Assembly: GCA_016781115.1 (NCBI GenBank)
Contig: JADDQX010000046.1
Location: forward strand, 1 to 14,221
Direction of reading: 5' to 3'
From: Actinomycetota bacterium
Lineage (GTDB): Bacteria; Actinomycetota; CADDZG01; WHSQ01
DNA: 14,221 nucleotides
Shown here: piece after piece, positions 1 through 7,429 of the stretch
How the letters are laid out: every line of letters begins with the position of its first letter
Numbering within the stretch: the stretch's first letter is position 1
The notes under the pieces: model-generated
Databases searched by the model: none
Told to the model about the DNA's origin: nothing
Seen by the model: the letters and a program-made list of their open reading frames with translations, nothing else
Program-made: the position numbers and the translations under genes

Positions 1-1
1 G

Positions 2-283
2 GTGGGGATCCCTGCCGGCGAGGCTGGGACCGGTGCGCAGAGATGGGAGCGCATCTCTCAGCGGGTCCTCAGCGCCATACGAGCACGCGGGGACGAGACC
101 ACGATCATGGTGCCGGGTTACGGGTATTCCGGGGTGCAGGACTGGAGGAAGACCCACCCCGACGGATGGATCGTAGATCCCGCGAAGCGCTTCCGTTATG
201 AAGCACACCACTACTTCGACCACGACCATTCCGGGACCTACCGGCTGTCATACGAGGGAGAGACCGCTCGAGCGAGCGAGTAA
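2..283 (+). CDS. GH5-like glycoside hydrolase, C-terminal fragment (5' end outside window)
   Basis: The reading frame is open at the left edge and ends at TAA 281-283, so only the last 93 residues are visible. The segment VPGYGYSGVQDW followed by YEAHHYFDHDHSGTY resembles the beta-6 region of GH5 (cellulase-type) enzymes, where an H-x-Y pair lines the active site. In GH5 the catalytic nucleophile Glu lies roughly 25-35 residues after that pair, in a GEFG-like context. Here the protein stops about 24 residues after the Tyr and no such motif is seen in this frame or the two shifted frames before the next gene. The enzyme therefore looks C-terminally truncated and possibly inactive. The acid/base Glu would lie upstream of the window. 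Confidence is good for the family resemblance and moderate for the truncation. Confidence 0.65.
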   Translation: MGIPAGEAGTGAQRWERISQRVLSAIRARGDETTIMVPGYGYSGVQDWRKTHPDGWIVDPAKRFRYEAHHYFDHDHSGTYRLSYEGETARASE

Positions 284-307
284 AGGTCCGCCCGGTCCTC
301 GAAGACG

Positions 308-1240
308 ATGCAGACTTCGATGATGCGGATCGTGTCCCTACTGCCCTCGGCGACCGAGATCGTCTACGCGCTCGGACTCGAGGACTCGCTGTGCGCGGTG
401 ACATGCGACTGCGACTACCCGCCTAGGGCGAAAGAGAAGCCGGTAGCTTCTTGCAGCGGCCTCTCGCTCGACGCCGACACCGCTCCCGGCGTGATCGACG
501 ACCTGGTGCGGGCATCGGTGTCGAACGGAGAGCCGATATACCAGCTGGATCGTGCACTCATCCAGCAGCTTCAGCCGGAGGTGATACTGGCCCAGGACCT
601 CTGTCGCGTCTGCGCCGTCCCCTCCGGACACGTCACCGAAGCGCTCGATGTCATCGGCTGCAGCGCGGAGGTGATCTCGCTCGATCCGCACAGCGTCGAC
701 GAAGTGATCGGCGGCATCGAGGTTGTCGGACATGCGACGGGAACCCGAGACCGCGCGACGAAGCTCGCTGGTGAGCTGAGGACGCGGGTAAGGGACGTGG
801 TGAACCGCACAACCGGTCGCAGCAGGCCGCGCACAGTCGCCCTGGAGTGGGCCGATCCTCCCTTCATCGGAGGTCACTGGGTCCCCGAGATGATCCGGCT
901 CGCGGGCGGCAGCGACGTGATGGGCTTCGAGGGGGAGCCCTCCACACGCGTGTCGTGGGAAGACATCCACGCTGCCGCGCCGGAAGTGATCGTGTTCATG
1001 CCGTGCGGGTACGGGTTGAAAGAGGCGGTAGCCCAGGCACGCGACCTGTACGGCATCGATGCCTTCGCGGCCACTCCGGCCGCACGGCGCGGCGCGGTCT
1101 TTGCCGTCGACTCGTCCTCGTACTTCTCCCGCCCAGGGCCTCGTTTGGTTCAGGGGCTCGAGATCCTCGCGTGGACCTTGCATCCAGAAGCGTGCCCCTA
1201 CCGTCCCCCCGAGGGTGTCGAGCGGGTGATGCACTCCTAA
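308..1240 (+). CDS. BtuF-like cobalamin-binding protein without signal peptide
   Basis: This is a 310-residue TroA/BtuF-type substrate-binding fold. The beginning RIVSLLPSATEIVYALG is the classic N-terminus of cobalamin-binding proteins (COG0614). The CDCDYP motif (residues 33-38) and LCRVCAVPSG (98-107, with C99 and C102) are typical of the subgroup that lacks a secretion signal. The C-terminal lobe has ARRGAVFAVD and SRPGPRLVQGLEILA, also family-typical. Homologues with a signal peptide deliver vitamin B12 to BtuCD; this one has none and no btuCD is adjacent, so it may be cytoplasmic or have another role. The start is uncertain: ATG 308 is the longest choice, but ATG 320 or 323 fits the family N-terminus better, and none has a convincing Shine-Dalgarno. 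Its TAA (1238-1240) overlaps the stop of the convergent MFS gene. Confidence 0.85.
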   Translation: MQTSMMRIVSLLPSATEIVYALGLEDSLCAVTCDCDYPPRAKEKPVASCSGLSLDADTAPGVIDDLVRASVSNGEPIYQLDRALIQQLQPEVILAQDLCRVCAVPSGHVTEALDVIGCSAEVISLDPHSVDEVIGGIEVVGHATGTRDRATKLAGELRTRVRDVVNRTTGRSRPRTVALEWADPPFIGGHWVPEMIRLAGGSDVMGFEGEPSTRVSWEDIHAAAPEVIVFMPCGYGLKEAVAQARDLYGIDAFAATPAARRGAVFAVDSSSYFSRPGPRLVQGLEILAWTLHPEACPYRPPEGVERVMHS

Positions 1241-2472
1241 GGAACCTCGGGAGCTCGTGCGCGCCCCTGCCAGCGGACGTGAACGATCAGGCCCGAAGCG
1301 GTGGCGAGGCCCGCCAAGATGACGAGCGCGGGCGCGGCCCCGAACGTATCCGTCAGGAACCCGACGACGAGCGCTCCTCCCACGAACCCGAGATCGCGCC
1401 ACAACCGGTAGTGACCGATCACGGAAGCTCGTCTCAAAGGCGGTCCGAGGTCACCGGCGGCGGCCAAGAGCACCGGGTAGGCCAGAGCGGTTCCCGATCC
1501 CAGCACGATCAGCGCGGAGAACCAGTGACTCACTCCATCACCAAGAGCGAGGGCAACCAGTCCGGCCGACTGCAGCAACATCCCGGCCACTATCAGCGGC
1601 CGCCGCCCGATGTGGTCGCTCAAGCGTCCCGTGGCCGGCTGGAGCAGGCCCCAGGCCGCTGGGTAGGCCGCGGCGAGCAACCCCACGATCTCGAGCGGCA
1701 CACCGCGGCTGCGGAAATACAACGGCAACATCCCCCACGCCGCGACGTCGGTCAGCTTTATCACGAAGCCGGATTGCGCGAGCGCCGCGAACGGAAGCCT
1801 CGAAGTGGTCTCACCTCCGTCCGCGTCCTCTGGTCGAGCAACGATGTCGCTAGAGAGCGCCAGTGCCAGAACGAGCCCGAGCACGACCAGGATCTCCGCC
1901 AGCAAGAAGGGCATCACGCGCGCGCCGAAGGAGGCTGCGATCACGCCGGTCGCGTACGCCGCGGCCGCGGTCGCTCCGTAGCCCGCCAGCTCGTTGACGC
2001 CGATCACGAAGCCGCCTCGACGGGCGCCCACTAGATCGATCTTCATGAAGATCAAGGTCGACCAGCACAAACCCTGCTGCACCCCGAGAAGGAGGTTCGC
2101 CGCGATCACCCACGACCAAGCGGGAGCCGTTGCGATCAGCAGCGGCGCCGGGAGACCTATCAGCCACCCCGCAACGAGGATCCTCTTGCGGCCGAACCGA
2201 TCCGCCAGCCTGCCCGCCAGGAAGTTCGCTGGAGCCTTGGTCAGCCCGAACGCGAGGATGAACGACAGGGCGGCGGTCGCCGACTCGAGCCCGAATTCCG
2301 CCTGAGCGAGAAGCGGCAACAACGTTCGCTCCGTGCCTATCACCGCCCCGACGAAGGCGACCTGGACCACGAGGAGGAGAAAGAGGGCGCGGCGAGAGGT
2401 GTTGCTCTCGCTTGGATGTACTAGTTCGAGTTCACCGCCGACCCGACCGGCCGGTTCGATAGTGCGCCTCAC
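1237..2472 (-). CDS. MFS transporter, 12-TM type, substrate unknown
   Basis: This is a 411-residue protein with about twelve hydrophobic segments from residue 28 to 398. It has the MFS loop signature twice, once in each half: GRLADRFGRKR at 87-97 and GRLSDHIGRRP at 282-292, the usual sign of two six-helix bundles. An acidic, polar central loop (around 209-225) separates the halves. It is therefore a cytoplasmic-membrane secondary transporter; the sequence does not reveal the substrate. The GTG start at 2472 overlaps the TGA of the broken cupredoxin frame by 4 nt (GTGA), which suggests the gene is translated from an operon message coming from the DM13/permease genes upstream. The hydrophilic N-terminus of about 27 residues is long, so a later start is possible. 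The TAG stop (1239-1237) shares three bases with the stop of the convergent BtuF-like gene. Confidence 0.85.
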   Translation of the reverse strand: MRRTIEPAGRVGGELELVHPSESNTSRRALFLLLVVQVAFVGAVIGTERTLLPLLAQAEFGLESATAALSFILAFGLTKAPANFLAGRLADRFGRKRILVAGWLIGLPAPLLIATAPAWSWVIAANLLLGVQQGLCWSTLIFMKIDLVGARRGGFVIGVNELAGYGATAAAAYATGVIAASFGARVMPFLLAEILVVLGLVLALALSSDIVARPEDADGGETTSRLPFAALAQSGFVIKLTDVAAWGMLPLYFRSRGVPLEIVGLLAAAYPAAWGLLQPATGRLSDHIGRRPLIVAGMLLQSAGLVALALGDGVSHWFSALIVLGSGTALAYPVLLAAAGDLGPPLRRASVIGHYRLWRDLGFVGGALVVGFLTDTFGAAPALVILAGLATASGLIVHVRWQGRARAPEVP

Positions 2473-2696
2473 AAGGGCGCTCGGAGCCGTGACAGCGGAT
2501 CGAACAGCCGGCTCCTAAGGGGGGACCTGAGGTTCCTCCACGTCACGGCGTCGCCAACGGTGATGTTGAGTTCCGCAGGAGGGAAGTTGTGGTCCAACAC
2601 GCCGATCTGCCACTTAGCTGCGTGCGCAGGGCGAGCGGCGGGTGAAGAGCCCAACGAACATGCCGAACAGGATCGATCTGCTACCGCCGGTGGCAT
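2469..2696 (-). pseudogene. Cupredoxin (plastocyanin/azurin-like) remnant, truncated and probably frameshifted
   Basis: Reading from ATG 2696, residues of the type PAHAAKWQIGVLDHNFPP then ITVGDAVTWRN match the N-terminal half of secreted single-domain cupredoxins: an AxA signal cleavage site, a beta-strand with F-x-P, then GD-x-VTW-x-N. The copper-binding part (the first His after TWxN and the C-x-x-H-x-x-M loop) is missing. The frame goes into arginine-rich sequence and stops at TGA 2471-2469. In front of AHAA the same frame is not hydrophobic, but a neighbouring minus-strand frame reads SILFGMFVGLF, a plausible signal-peptide core, so a frameshift near 2616-2640 is likely. The remnant sits between the DM13 gene and the MFS gene in the same direction. 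It is unlikely to bind copper. Apart from this remnant, the 300-nt gap 2473-2773 holds nothing I recognise. Confidence 0.6.
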
Positions 2697-2773
2697 GCGC
2701 CTCCCAACCTGGTTCTTCGTGGGCTTTGCAGCGAACGATATTAGTTCCCTGAGATATCGCCACAGCGCGATTG

Positions 2774-3637
2774 CTATCGGATCGGCTCGAGCGTAGCTCC
2801 GGCATACGCCAGATGGAGCGGCTCGCACCAGATGACGATCGACTCCCAGTCTCGGACGTCCACGTCATCCGGGACCTCATAGTTGATCGACCCCGTAGTC
2901 ACCGGCATCATCGCTATCCGCTCGTAGCGAGCGCTGGTGAATTCCTCCGTGGTCTGGGGCCGCTCGAGCTCGCTGACGTCGATCTCGAGATCCACGTTGG
3001 GAGTGATGTAGAAGTCCTCGAGACGCACCATCGTTGAACCATCACGAAGGCGGTAGACAAAGACCGTCCCGCTCCCCCGCCTGTCCATGTCATAGATCTC
3101 TCCGGTCGCCACGACGCGCCCCTTCTCCATCTCGGCCGTTGGCGGCTCCACCAGCGGGACGTCGACCTGCTCCTCGACCACGAGCTCCCAGGGACCTTCC
3201 GCCTGCACATCCATCCTTAGGTCACCCAACTCTACCGAGAACCCGGTTCCGTCGGAAGGACACGGCGCGTCCACAAGAGGCTGCCCCACGGCTTCGCCGT
3301 CGCCCCTCTGCGCCCGCACGAGCAGGTGACCCGACTCGCATGTCCACACGGCGCGCCACTGCAGCGCGAACTCGTCGATCGTGAACCGATCGGTCGTCTC
3401 GGGGCCGGTTCCGTCGAAGGTGGCAACCTGCGCCCACCACGGGAACGAACGCAGTGACGACTTCGCTCCCGACGCAGTTGCGGTAGCGGGATCGCGATCG
3501 ATCGCGGCCGCACGCACCCGCTGCGCGGGCGGAGGAACCGAGTCGCGGAAGCCCGCGAAGTTGGCGCTGTAGGCGGCGCTGGTCCCCAGCACGAGCACCA
3601 TCAAGGCGCCGAGGACGTTCTGAAGGGTCCGCCTCAT
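2774..3637 (-). CDS. Secreted DM13-domain protein
   Basis: This is a 287-residue protein with an N-terminal signal peptide or anchor (RR then a hydrophobic stretch to about residue 22, AYSA as possible cleavage). Residues 65-160 form a beta-rich domain with C100 and C126 and a GPWELVVEE strand, probably extracytoplasmic. Residues 172-287 match the DM13 domain (PF10517): GEIYDMDRRGSGTVFVYRL, then VRLEDFYITPNVDLEI, then SINYEVP, and finally the hallmark ESIVIWCEPL with the conserved Cys at 271. DM13 is proposed in the literature to take part in redox or electron transfer through this Cys. I chose ATG 3637 because it gives the signal peptide at residue 1 and overlaps the permease stop in an ATGA (3637-3634), the mark of translational coupling. 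A longer reading back to 4054 is only antisense-like frame inside the permease gene. Confidence 0.88.
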   Translation of the reverse strand: MRRTLQNVLGALMVLVLGTSAAYSANFAGFRDSVPPPAQRVRAAAIDRDPATATASGAKSSLRSFPWWAQVATFDGTGPETTDRFTIDEFALQWRAVWTCESGHLLVRAQRGDGEAVGQPLVDAPCPSDGTGFSVELGDLRMDVQAEGPWELVVEEQVDVPLVEPPTAEMEKGRVVATGEIYDMDRRGSGTVFVYRLRDGSTMVRLEDFYITPNVDLEIDVSELERPQTTEEFTSARYERIAMMPVTTGSINYEVPDDVDVRDWESIVIWCEPLHLAYAGATLEPIR

Positions 3638-4755
3638 AGGGAGTTCACGATCAACCCTGCCAGCGATCCGAAGACAAAGGTCCCGCCGAGCAGCAACGCG
3701 GGGATCTTCCAGCCGAGGTCTCGCCGAAGAAGCATGAACGTCACGACGCCGCTCGCGGGGGCCGTTAGCAGTAGAGCGGTTGCCGGCCCCACCCCCAGAC
3801 CCAGAGCGATCACGCCCAACACGAGTGGGATCTCGAACAACGTCGGGAGCTGCAGCAAGGTCCCGACCAGCGCCGCTAGTAGAACGATCGCTATGCCCTC
3901 GGCTCCGAAGCGCGACAGGCTCTGTGGCTGCACGACCAACAGCACCGCGCCCACGGCGAACGCCGCGACGAACATCGCAGGGACGAGCCGGAGCGACACC
4001 TGCGTCGTGTGGCTCCACCAAGCAGAGAGCGCGTCCTTGAATGCCGCGGCCCACGAATCGGCGCCGGTGACTTTGACCGGTGACGCCCGAGGCGGCATAC
4101 GAGCTCCAGTCGCCTCCAACCGACGCGCGCCTTTCCCCTGTGCGATCATCGGAACGAGCAGGAAGATCGCGGTGAGACCGAAGGTGACGCGGGCCAGCGC
4201 CATCGGCAGGGGCATCAACAGGAAGATCGCAAGGATGCCGACGGGGTTGAACAAGGCGCTGCCGAGGACCATCCCGAGCGACGTCTCAAGGCTCGCTCCC
4301 GAACGATAGAAGCCGACCGATACCGGGGCCGAACACGCGCTGCACATGAACAGCGGAAGCCCCAGGCTCCCGCCGACCCCGGCGCCCAACGCGCCCTTCT
4401 TATTGAGCAGGTTTCGCAGGCGGACGTCCGGGACCAGCGCCGCACTGGCGGCGCCACCGAGCAGCACGGCGAAGAACATGCCGATGGAGTTCGCGTCCCA
4501 CAGGTTCAACCCGAAGGCGATCCATCGCAGCGGGCGCGGGAAAGCCGCCGGGTCCGCGAAGAACGAGAAGGTCGACCGGTCGCGGGCCGACAGAGGGGTG
4601 CCCAGGTTCGGCAGCTTCTGCAGAACCGCCGGCAGTCGCGTCTGCGTGAGGAAGAACACCAGGATCGCGAGGAAGATGAGGAGCCCAACAGCGGTGCGCT
4701 TCGTGAGCCACGGCACCGACGGCGTCTGCACGGGGGCCGAAGACGGATCGGACAT
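3634..4755 (-). CDS. Permease of the ArsP/DUF318 (PF03773) family
   Basis: This is a 373-residue integral membrane protein with roughly eight to ten hydrophobic segments in two blocks (about 21-205 and 252-371) joined by a basic/polar cytoplasmic stretch at 205-250. The first block contains GLPLFMCSACSAPVSVGFY with C138-x-x-C141, followed by GSALFNPVGIL. The second block repeats the pattern in weaker form (LQLPTLFEIPLVLGVIALG, then PASGVVTFMLL). This is the arrangement of PF03773 permeases, which include ArsP (trivalent organoarsenical efflux, Cys-dependent) and other permeases of unproven substrate. A metal(loid) or thiophilic substrate is a reasonable guess, not shown. ATG 4755 lies 10 nt after the stop of the Asp-box gene without a visible Shine-Dalgarno. 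Its TGA overlaps the DM13 start, so the three genes look co-transcribed. Confidence 0.82.
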   Translation of the reverse strand: MSDPSSAPVQTPSVPWLTKRTAVGLLIFLAILVFFLTQTRLPAVLQKLPNLGTPLSARDRSTFSFFADPAAFPRPLRWIAFGLNLWDANSIGMFFAVLLGGAASAALVPDVRLRNLLNKKGALGAGVGGSLGLPLFMCSACSAPVSVGFYRSGASLETSLGMVLGSALFNPVGILAIFLLMPLPMALARVTFGLTAIFLLVPMIAQGKGARRLEATGARMPPRASPVKVTGADSWAAAFKDALSAWWSHTTQVSLRLVPAMFVAAFAVGAVLLVVQPQSLSRFGAEGIAIVLLAALVGTLLQLPTLFEIPLVLGVIALGLGVGPATALLLTAPASGVVTFMLLRRDLGWKIPALLLGGTFVFGSLAGLIVNSL

Positions 4756-4765
4756 CGCCGCTAGG

Positions 4766-6295
4766 TTACGACTGGCTGGATGGAAGCGCGACCCCCGGCC
4801 GCGAGTCCGCCCACATCGTCAGCGTCACCAGGCCGATCAGCACGATCGCTATCCCTCCGATCCTGAGCCGGTAGGCCGACGCCGCATCGAGGGGCGGCGC
4901 ATCGTCGAAAGACACGACCGCGCGCACGAGGTCCTGCTTGTGTGAAGCCTGCGTTCCCGTGCGGGTATCCGTCCAGACCGCCAGCGCGCGCCGGTTCATC
5001 GAGAGCAACCCGAGGCGGCTCCCGAGGTCGGGCAGCCCGCGCTCGCCGCCGAACCCGATGCGCGCGTCGAAGGATCTATCGCTCAGCACGACGCGGGGGC
5101 CGAAGCTGAGCCCGCCGTCGACCGACGACTGGAAAGAGACCTCGTTGCGCAGTTCGTCGGGATCTTTCCTCCTGTCGTAGTACACGACGTCCACCCGACC
5201 GTCGGGCGCTACCGCAACCTTCGGCAGGGTCTGCGTGCTCCCGTCGGCCTCGTCGGTGTCGTTCACGCGCACTGCTTCGCCGAACGTGGTGCCACCGTCT
5301 CCAGACCGCCACAGGAACACGTCGGGGTCACCGAGTGGCGCCTGAGCGAAGGAAACATAGGCGTTCGTTCCCGAAGGATCGACCGCGAGGCTCGGGAACG
5401 GCGGAAGGAAGACCACGAAGCGCTCCGCGGGCACGATCTCGTCGACCACGCTCTCGTTCCAGGAGCTGCCGCCGTCGGTTGAGCGTGCGACGACGAGTTG
5501 CCAGTCGTCTTGGTAGGGCGGCCCGCCCTGCCCACCGTGGCCGCCGTTGTAGTCCAGCCGGTCCTCCCGCAGATCGAGATAGGCCACCATCAGTCGCCCC
5601 GATCCGTCCACCACCGGCGCCGGCGCGACCACCCTTTGGCGCGCCGGATCGTTCACCTGCACGGGATCGCTCCAGGTGCGCCCCCCGTCGTCGGAGCGCG
5701 CCACGTGGATCGGGTAACCAGCCTCTGGGAAGGCGAGCAGCGCGACCTCTTCCGCCTGGAGCCAGGTCAGATAAACCCGTCCGTCGATCTCTGGATCGGC
5801 CGCGACGCGGGCTTGGAAGGTGAGCTCTCCGGCGACCCTCGTCGGCTCGCGGAACGTCTCCCCGCCGTCCGTCGAGGTCGTCAGCCACAGCGCTTCGGGA
5901 GCGTTCGCGACGCCGGTCAACGTTACGAACGAGACGTACAACGTCCCGTCTCCGCCGAACGAGGCATCCGCCGCGAAACACGGACCGTCCACCCCCTTGG
6001 GCAGAGGCAGGTCCGCCGCCTCGAACGTCTCTCCACCATCATCGGAGACGTGAAGCGCGCAGGAGAAGCCGGGTGAGTCCAACCGGTTCGCCACCACGAT
6101 CGACGCCGGGTCGAGTGGGCTCTGGACTACCGTTGGGGAGTTGTGGGCGCTGAAGTCGCCCTCTTTGAACGCGCTCTTGTTGACGGGGAAGTTACCCTCC
6201 AGCACCTTTCCCTGCGCGGGCCCCGCGAAGAGCTCGGATGCCAGCACCGCGACGCCGCCGAGCGCGACCGCGATCACAGCTAGGAGCTTCTTCAT
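4766..6295 (-). CDS. Membrane-anchored Asp-box (BNR/sialidase-like beta-propeller) protein
   Basis: This is a 509-residue protein. The signal peptide is residues 1-24 (KK then a hydrophobic core). Six Asp-boxes of the type S-x-D-G-G-x-[TS]-[WF] lie at about 84, 141, 201, 272, 331 and 391, spaced 55-70 residues as expected for a six-bladed sialidase-like propeller. A single transmembrane helix at 477-495 would leave the propeller outside the membrane. Asp-box propellers occur in sialidases but also in many non-enzymatic or other glycan-binding proteins. I do not see the arginine triad arrangement or a FRIP motif, so sialidase activity should not be assumed. The start ATG 6295 has no clear Shine-Dalgarno; just upstream is a strong palindrome (6311-6333). 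It lies 68 nt after the anchored beta-domain gene and 10 nt before the permease, in one direction. Confidence 0.85.
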   Translation of the reverse strand: MKKLLAVIAVALGGVAVLASELFAGPAQGKVLEGNFPVNKSAFKEGDFSAHNSPTVVQSPLDPASIVVANRLDSPGFSCALHVSDDGGETFEAADLPLPKGVDGPCFAADASFGGDGTLYVSFVTLTGVANAPEALWLTTSTDGGETFREPTRVAGELTFQARVAADPEIDGRVYLTWLQAEEVALLAFPEAGYPIHVARSDDGGRTWSDPVQVNDPARQRVVAPAPVVDGSGRLMVAYLDLREDRLDYNGGHGGQGGPPYQDDWQLVVARSTDGGSSWNESVVDEIVPAERFVVFLPPFPSLAVDPSGTNAYVSFAQAPLGDPDVFLWRSGDGGTTFGEAVRVNDTDEADGSTQTLPKVAVAPDGRVDVVYYDRRKDPDELRNEVSFQSSVDGGLSFGPRVVLSDRSFDARIGFGGERGLPDLGSRLGLLSMNRRALAVWTDTRTGTQASHKQDLVRAVVSFDDAPPLDAASAYRLRIGGIAIVLIGLVTLTMWADSRPGVALPSSQS

Positions 6296-6310
6296 CTGGA
6301 CGGCGGGGGA

Positions 6311-6333
6311 GGCGGCGTCTTCAAGACGCCGCC
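6311..6333. repeat. 23-bp palindrome between two minus-strand genes
   Basis: Arms GGCGGCGTCTT (6311-6321) and AAGACGCCGCC (6323-6333) are perfect inverted copies around a single C. As RNA this folds into a nine-pair GC-rich stem with a five-base loop. It lies in the 68-nt gap between the stop of the gene ending at 6364 and the start at 6295. No T-run follows on either strand. It could be a weak terminator or attenuator, an mRNA-stability stem within the operon, or an operator; the sequence alone does not decide. Confidence 0.6.
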
Positions 6334-6363
6334 ATCATGCCTTGGCGGTACCTGTGGCGGCGC

Positions 6364-7290
6364 TCAGGAAAGCAGGTCCACCGACTCCGTGTCGTCTGCT
6401 TCGGCCTTGCGACCGCGACGGATCTCGGCGACGAAGAAGCCTGCGAACATCAGGACGAGCCCGATGCCGAACAGAGCCGCCCCCGCCGCGAAGAACGAAA
6501 GCGGCTGCGTTCCGCCGGTCGCGACCGGAACCAGGCTGGGAGCCCGAGCTCCCTCTCCCCCGGCAGTGACTCCGTTCCAAGCGGAGCTTCCCGACGGATT
6601 GATGCCGCGCGCAACGACGCCGCTACGCGATCCGCCGACAGGGTCGCCGTCGTCGTTCCGTGCGCCCGCCGGTGCGAGAGGTCGTCCCAAACCGGCAGGG
6701 TCATCGCGCCTGGCGACCGAGCCCGCGGAACCCGCGCTCTCCTCGGGACTGATGCCGAAGTTGTTGCCGGCGGTTCGGGTTCCTCCGCCGCTCCCGCGGT
6801 CGCGTTCCGTCGCCCGCCGCGGCTGCCGCGGCTCCTCGGAGCGAGGCGGCGCGTTGGGCTCCTCGGACGCCGGAGGCTCGTTCGGCTCCTGCGGAGCCGC
6901 CGCGCCCTCAATCGTGTACTCGGCCGACGCACGGAACCTCGTACCGCCCTCTGCCCAGTTGTCGTTGGGCCCATTCACGACGATCCAGTAGGAGCCCGGC
7001 TCGCCTTCGGGGATCGTGACCGTGAAGTAGAGGAACCCCTCGGCGTTCGCTTGCGCCGTCGCCAGAAGCGGCGCCGACGGCGAGTTCTCGCCCGCCTGGT
7101 TCCAACGCACCTCGACCGGCTCGTTCGGCCTTAAGTAGCGGCCGGAGAAGCTGGTCTGGGACCCCGGCGTCCCGCTGTTGTCATCGACGCCGCCCTCGGC
7201 GGGGGTGCAGGCCCACGCGAGCCCGGCGGCAACCACGACCACAGAAGAGACCATCAGGGCCACGAACATGAGGCGCGAGCGAGAGATCAT
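6364..7290 (-). CDS. Secreted, C-terminally TM-anchored protein with beta-sandwich-like domain and low-complexity linker
   Basis: This is a 308-residue protein of unrecognised family. The signal peptide is residues 1-27, ending in AWAC (C28); the residue at -3 is not the usual Leu, so lipidation is doubtful. Residues 29-127 are strand-rich (SGRYLRPNEPVEVRW, then FLYFTVTIPEGEPGSYWIVV), looking like an Ig/TIG-type sandwich. Residues 128-262 are low-complexity, with Pro-Glu-rich and then Gly-Ser-Arg-rich sequence, like a wall-spanning stalk. A transmembrane helix (264-289) is followed by RRGRK and an acidic tail. No LPxTG sorting motif is present. ATG 7290 has a strong Shine-Dalgarno (GGAGGA, plus-strand coordinates 7299-7304) 8 nt upstream. 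It is the first gene of the minus-strand cluster, and its architecture matches the protein at 10622-11209. Confidence 0.75.
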   Translation of the reverse strand: MISRSRLMFVALMVSSVVVVAAGLAWACTPAEGGVDDNSGTPGSQTSFSGRYLRPNEPVEVRWNQAGENSPSAPLLATAQANAEGFLYFTVTIPEGEPGSYWIVVNGPNDNWAEGGTRFRASAEYTIEGAAAPQEPNEPPASEEPNAPPRSEEPRQPRRATERDRGSGGGTRTAGNNFGISPEESAGSAGSVARRDDPAGLGRPLAPAGARNDDGDPVGGSRSGVVARGINPSGSSAWNGVTAGGEGARAPSLVPVATGGTQPLSFFAAGAALFGIGLVLMFAGFFVAEIRRGRKAEADDTESVDLLS

Positions 7291-7304
7291 CGAGAAGGTC
7301 CTCC

Positions 7305-7429
7305 GGCAGTGGTGGGTCGGGTCTTGTAGAAGGTTCTATTCAATCCCAGCCAACGCCTGCCTTCAAGTCGGAAATTCCCGTTTGACTAGGCTTTCGGTCA
7401 GCGGCCAACGAGGATCGGAGCGACGACCG
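7305..7429. promoter_or_regulatory. Divergent intergenic region, probable promoters for the minus-strand operon and the small membrane gene
   Basis: This 125-nt stretch separates the minus-strand start at 7290 from the plus-strand start at 7430. It is clearly more AT-rich than its surroundings, especially 7321-7395. It holds promoter-like hexamers (TTGACT near 7382 on the plus strand; TTGAAG and TAGAAC on the minus strand), but none has good spacing to a matching partner. I can support it as the likely regulatory region and not as a mapped promoter. Confidence 0.35.
7417..7420 (+). promoter_or_regulatory. Shine-Dalgarno supporting GTG start 7430
   Basis: GGAG at 7417-7420 lies 9 nt before GTG 7430. 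It is the reason for choosing this start over the longer in-frame reading that would begin at 7178, inside the opposite-strand gene. Confidence 0.5.

Noticed and set aside
338..2034. Long open frames at 338-1402 (minus) and 847-2034 (plus) across the BtuF-like and MFS genes
   Set aside because: Both are Arg-rich shadow frames; the BtuF-like and MFS readings show clear family motifs on the opposite frames.
3638..4054. N-terminal extension of the DM13 gene back to 4054
   Set aside because: The extra part is low-quality Arg/Ala/Gly sequence lying inside the permease gene; the signal peptide and ATGA overlap place the start at 3637.
4766..6295. Annotation of the Asp-box proteins as true sialidases (nanH-like)
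   Set aside because: Asp-boxes alone do not define sialidases; I could not find a convincing set of catalytic Arg, Tyr/Glu and Asp residues or a FRIP motif.
6364..7290. Sortase (LPxTG) anchoring of the two TM-anchored proteins
   Set aside because: No LPxTG-like motif precedes the C-terminal helices; they look like ordinary single-pass membrane anchors.
7178..7429. N-terminal extension of the small membrane protein back to 7178
   Set aside because: It overlaps the divergent gene and the promoter-like region and has no protein-like features; GTG 7430 has a Shine-Dalgarno and leads directly into the first TM segment.
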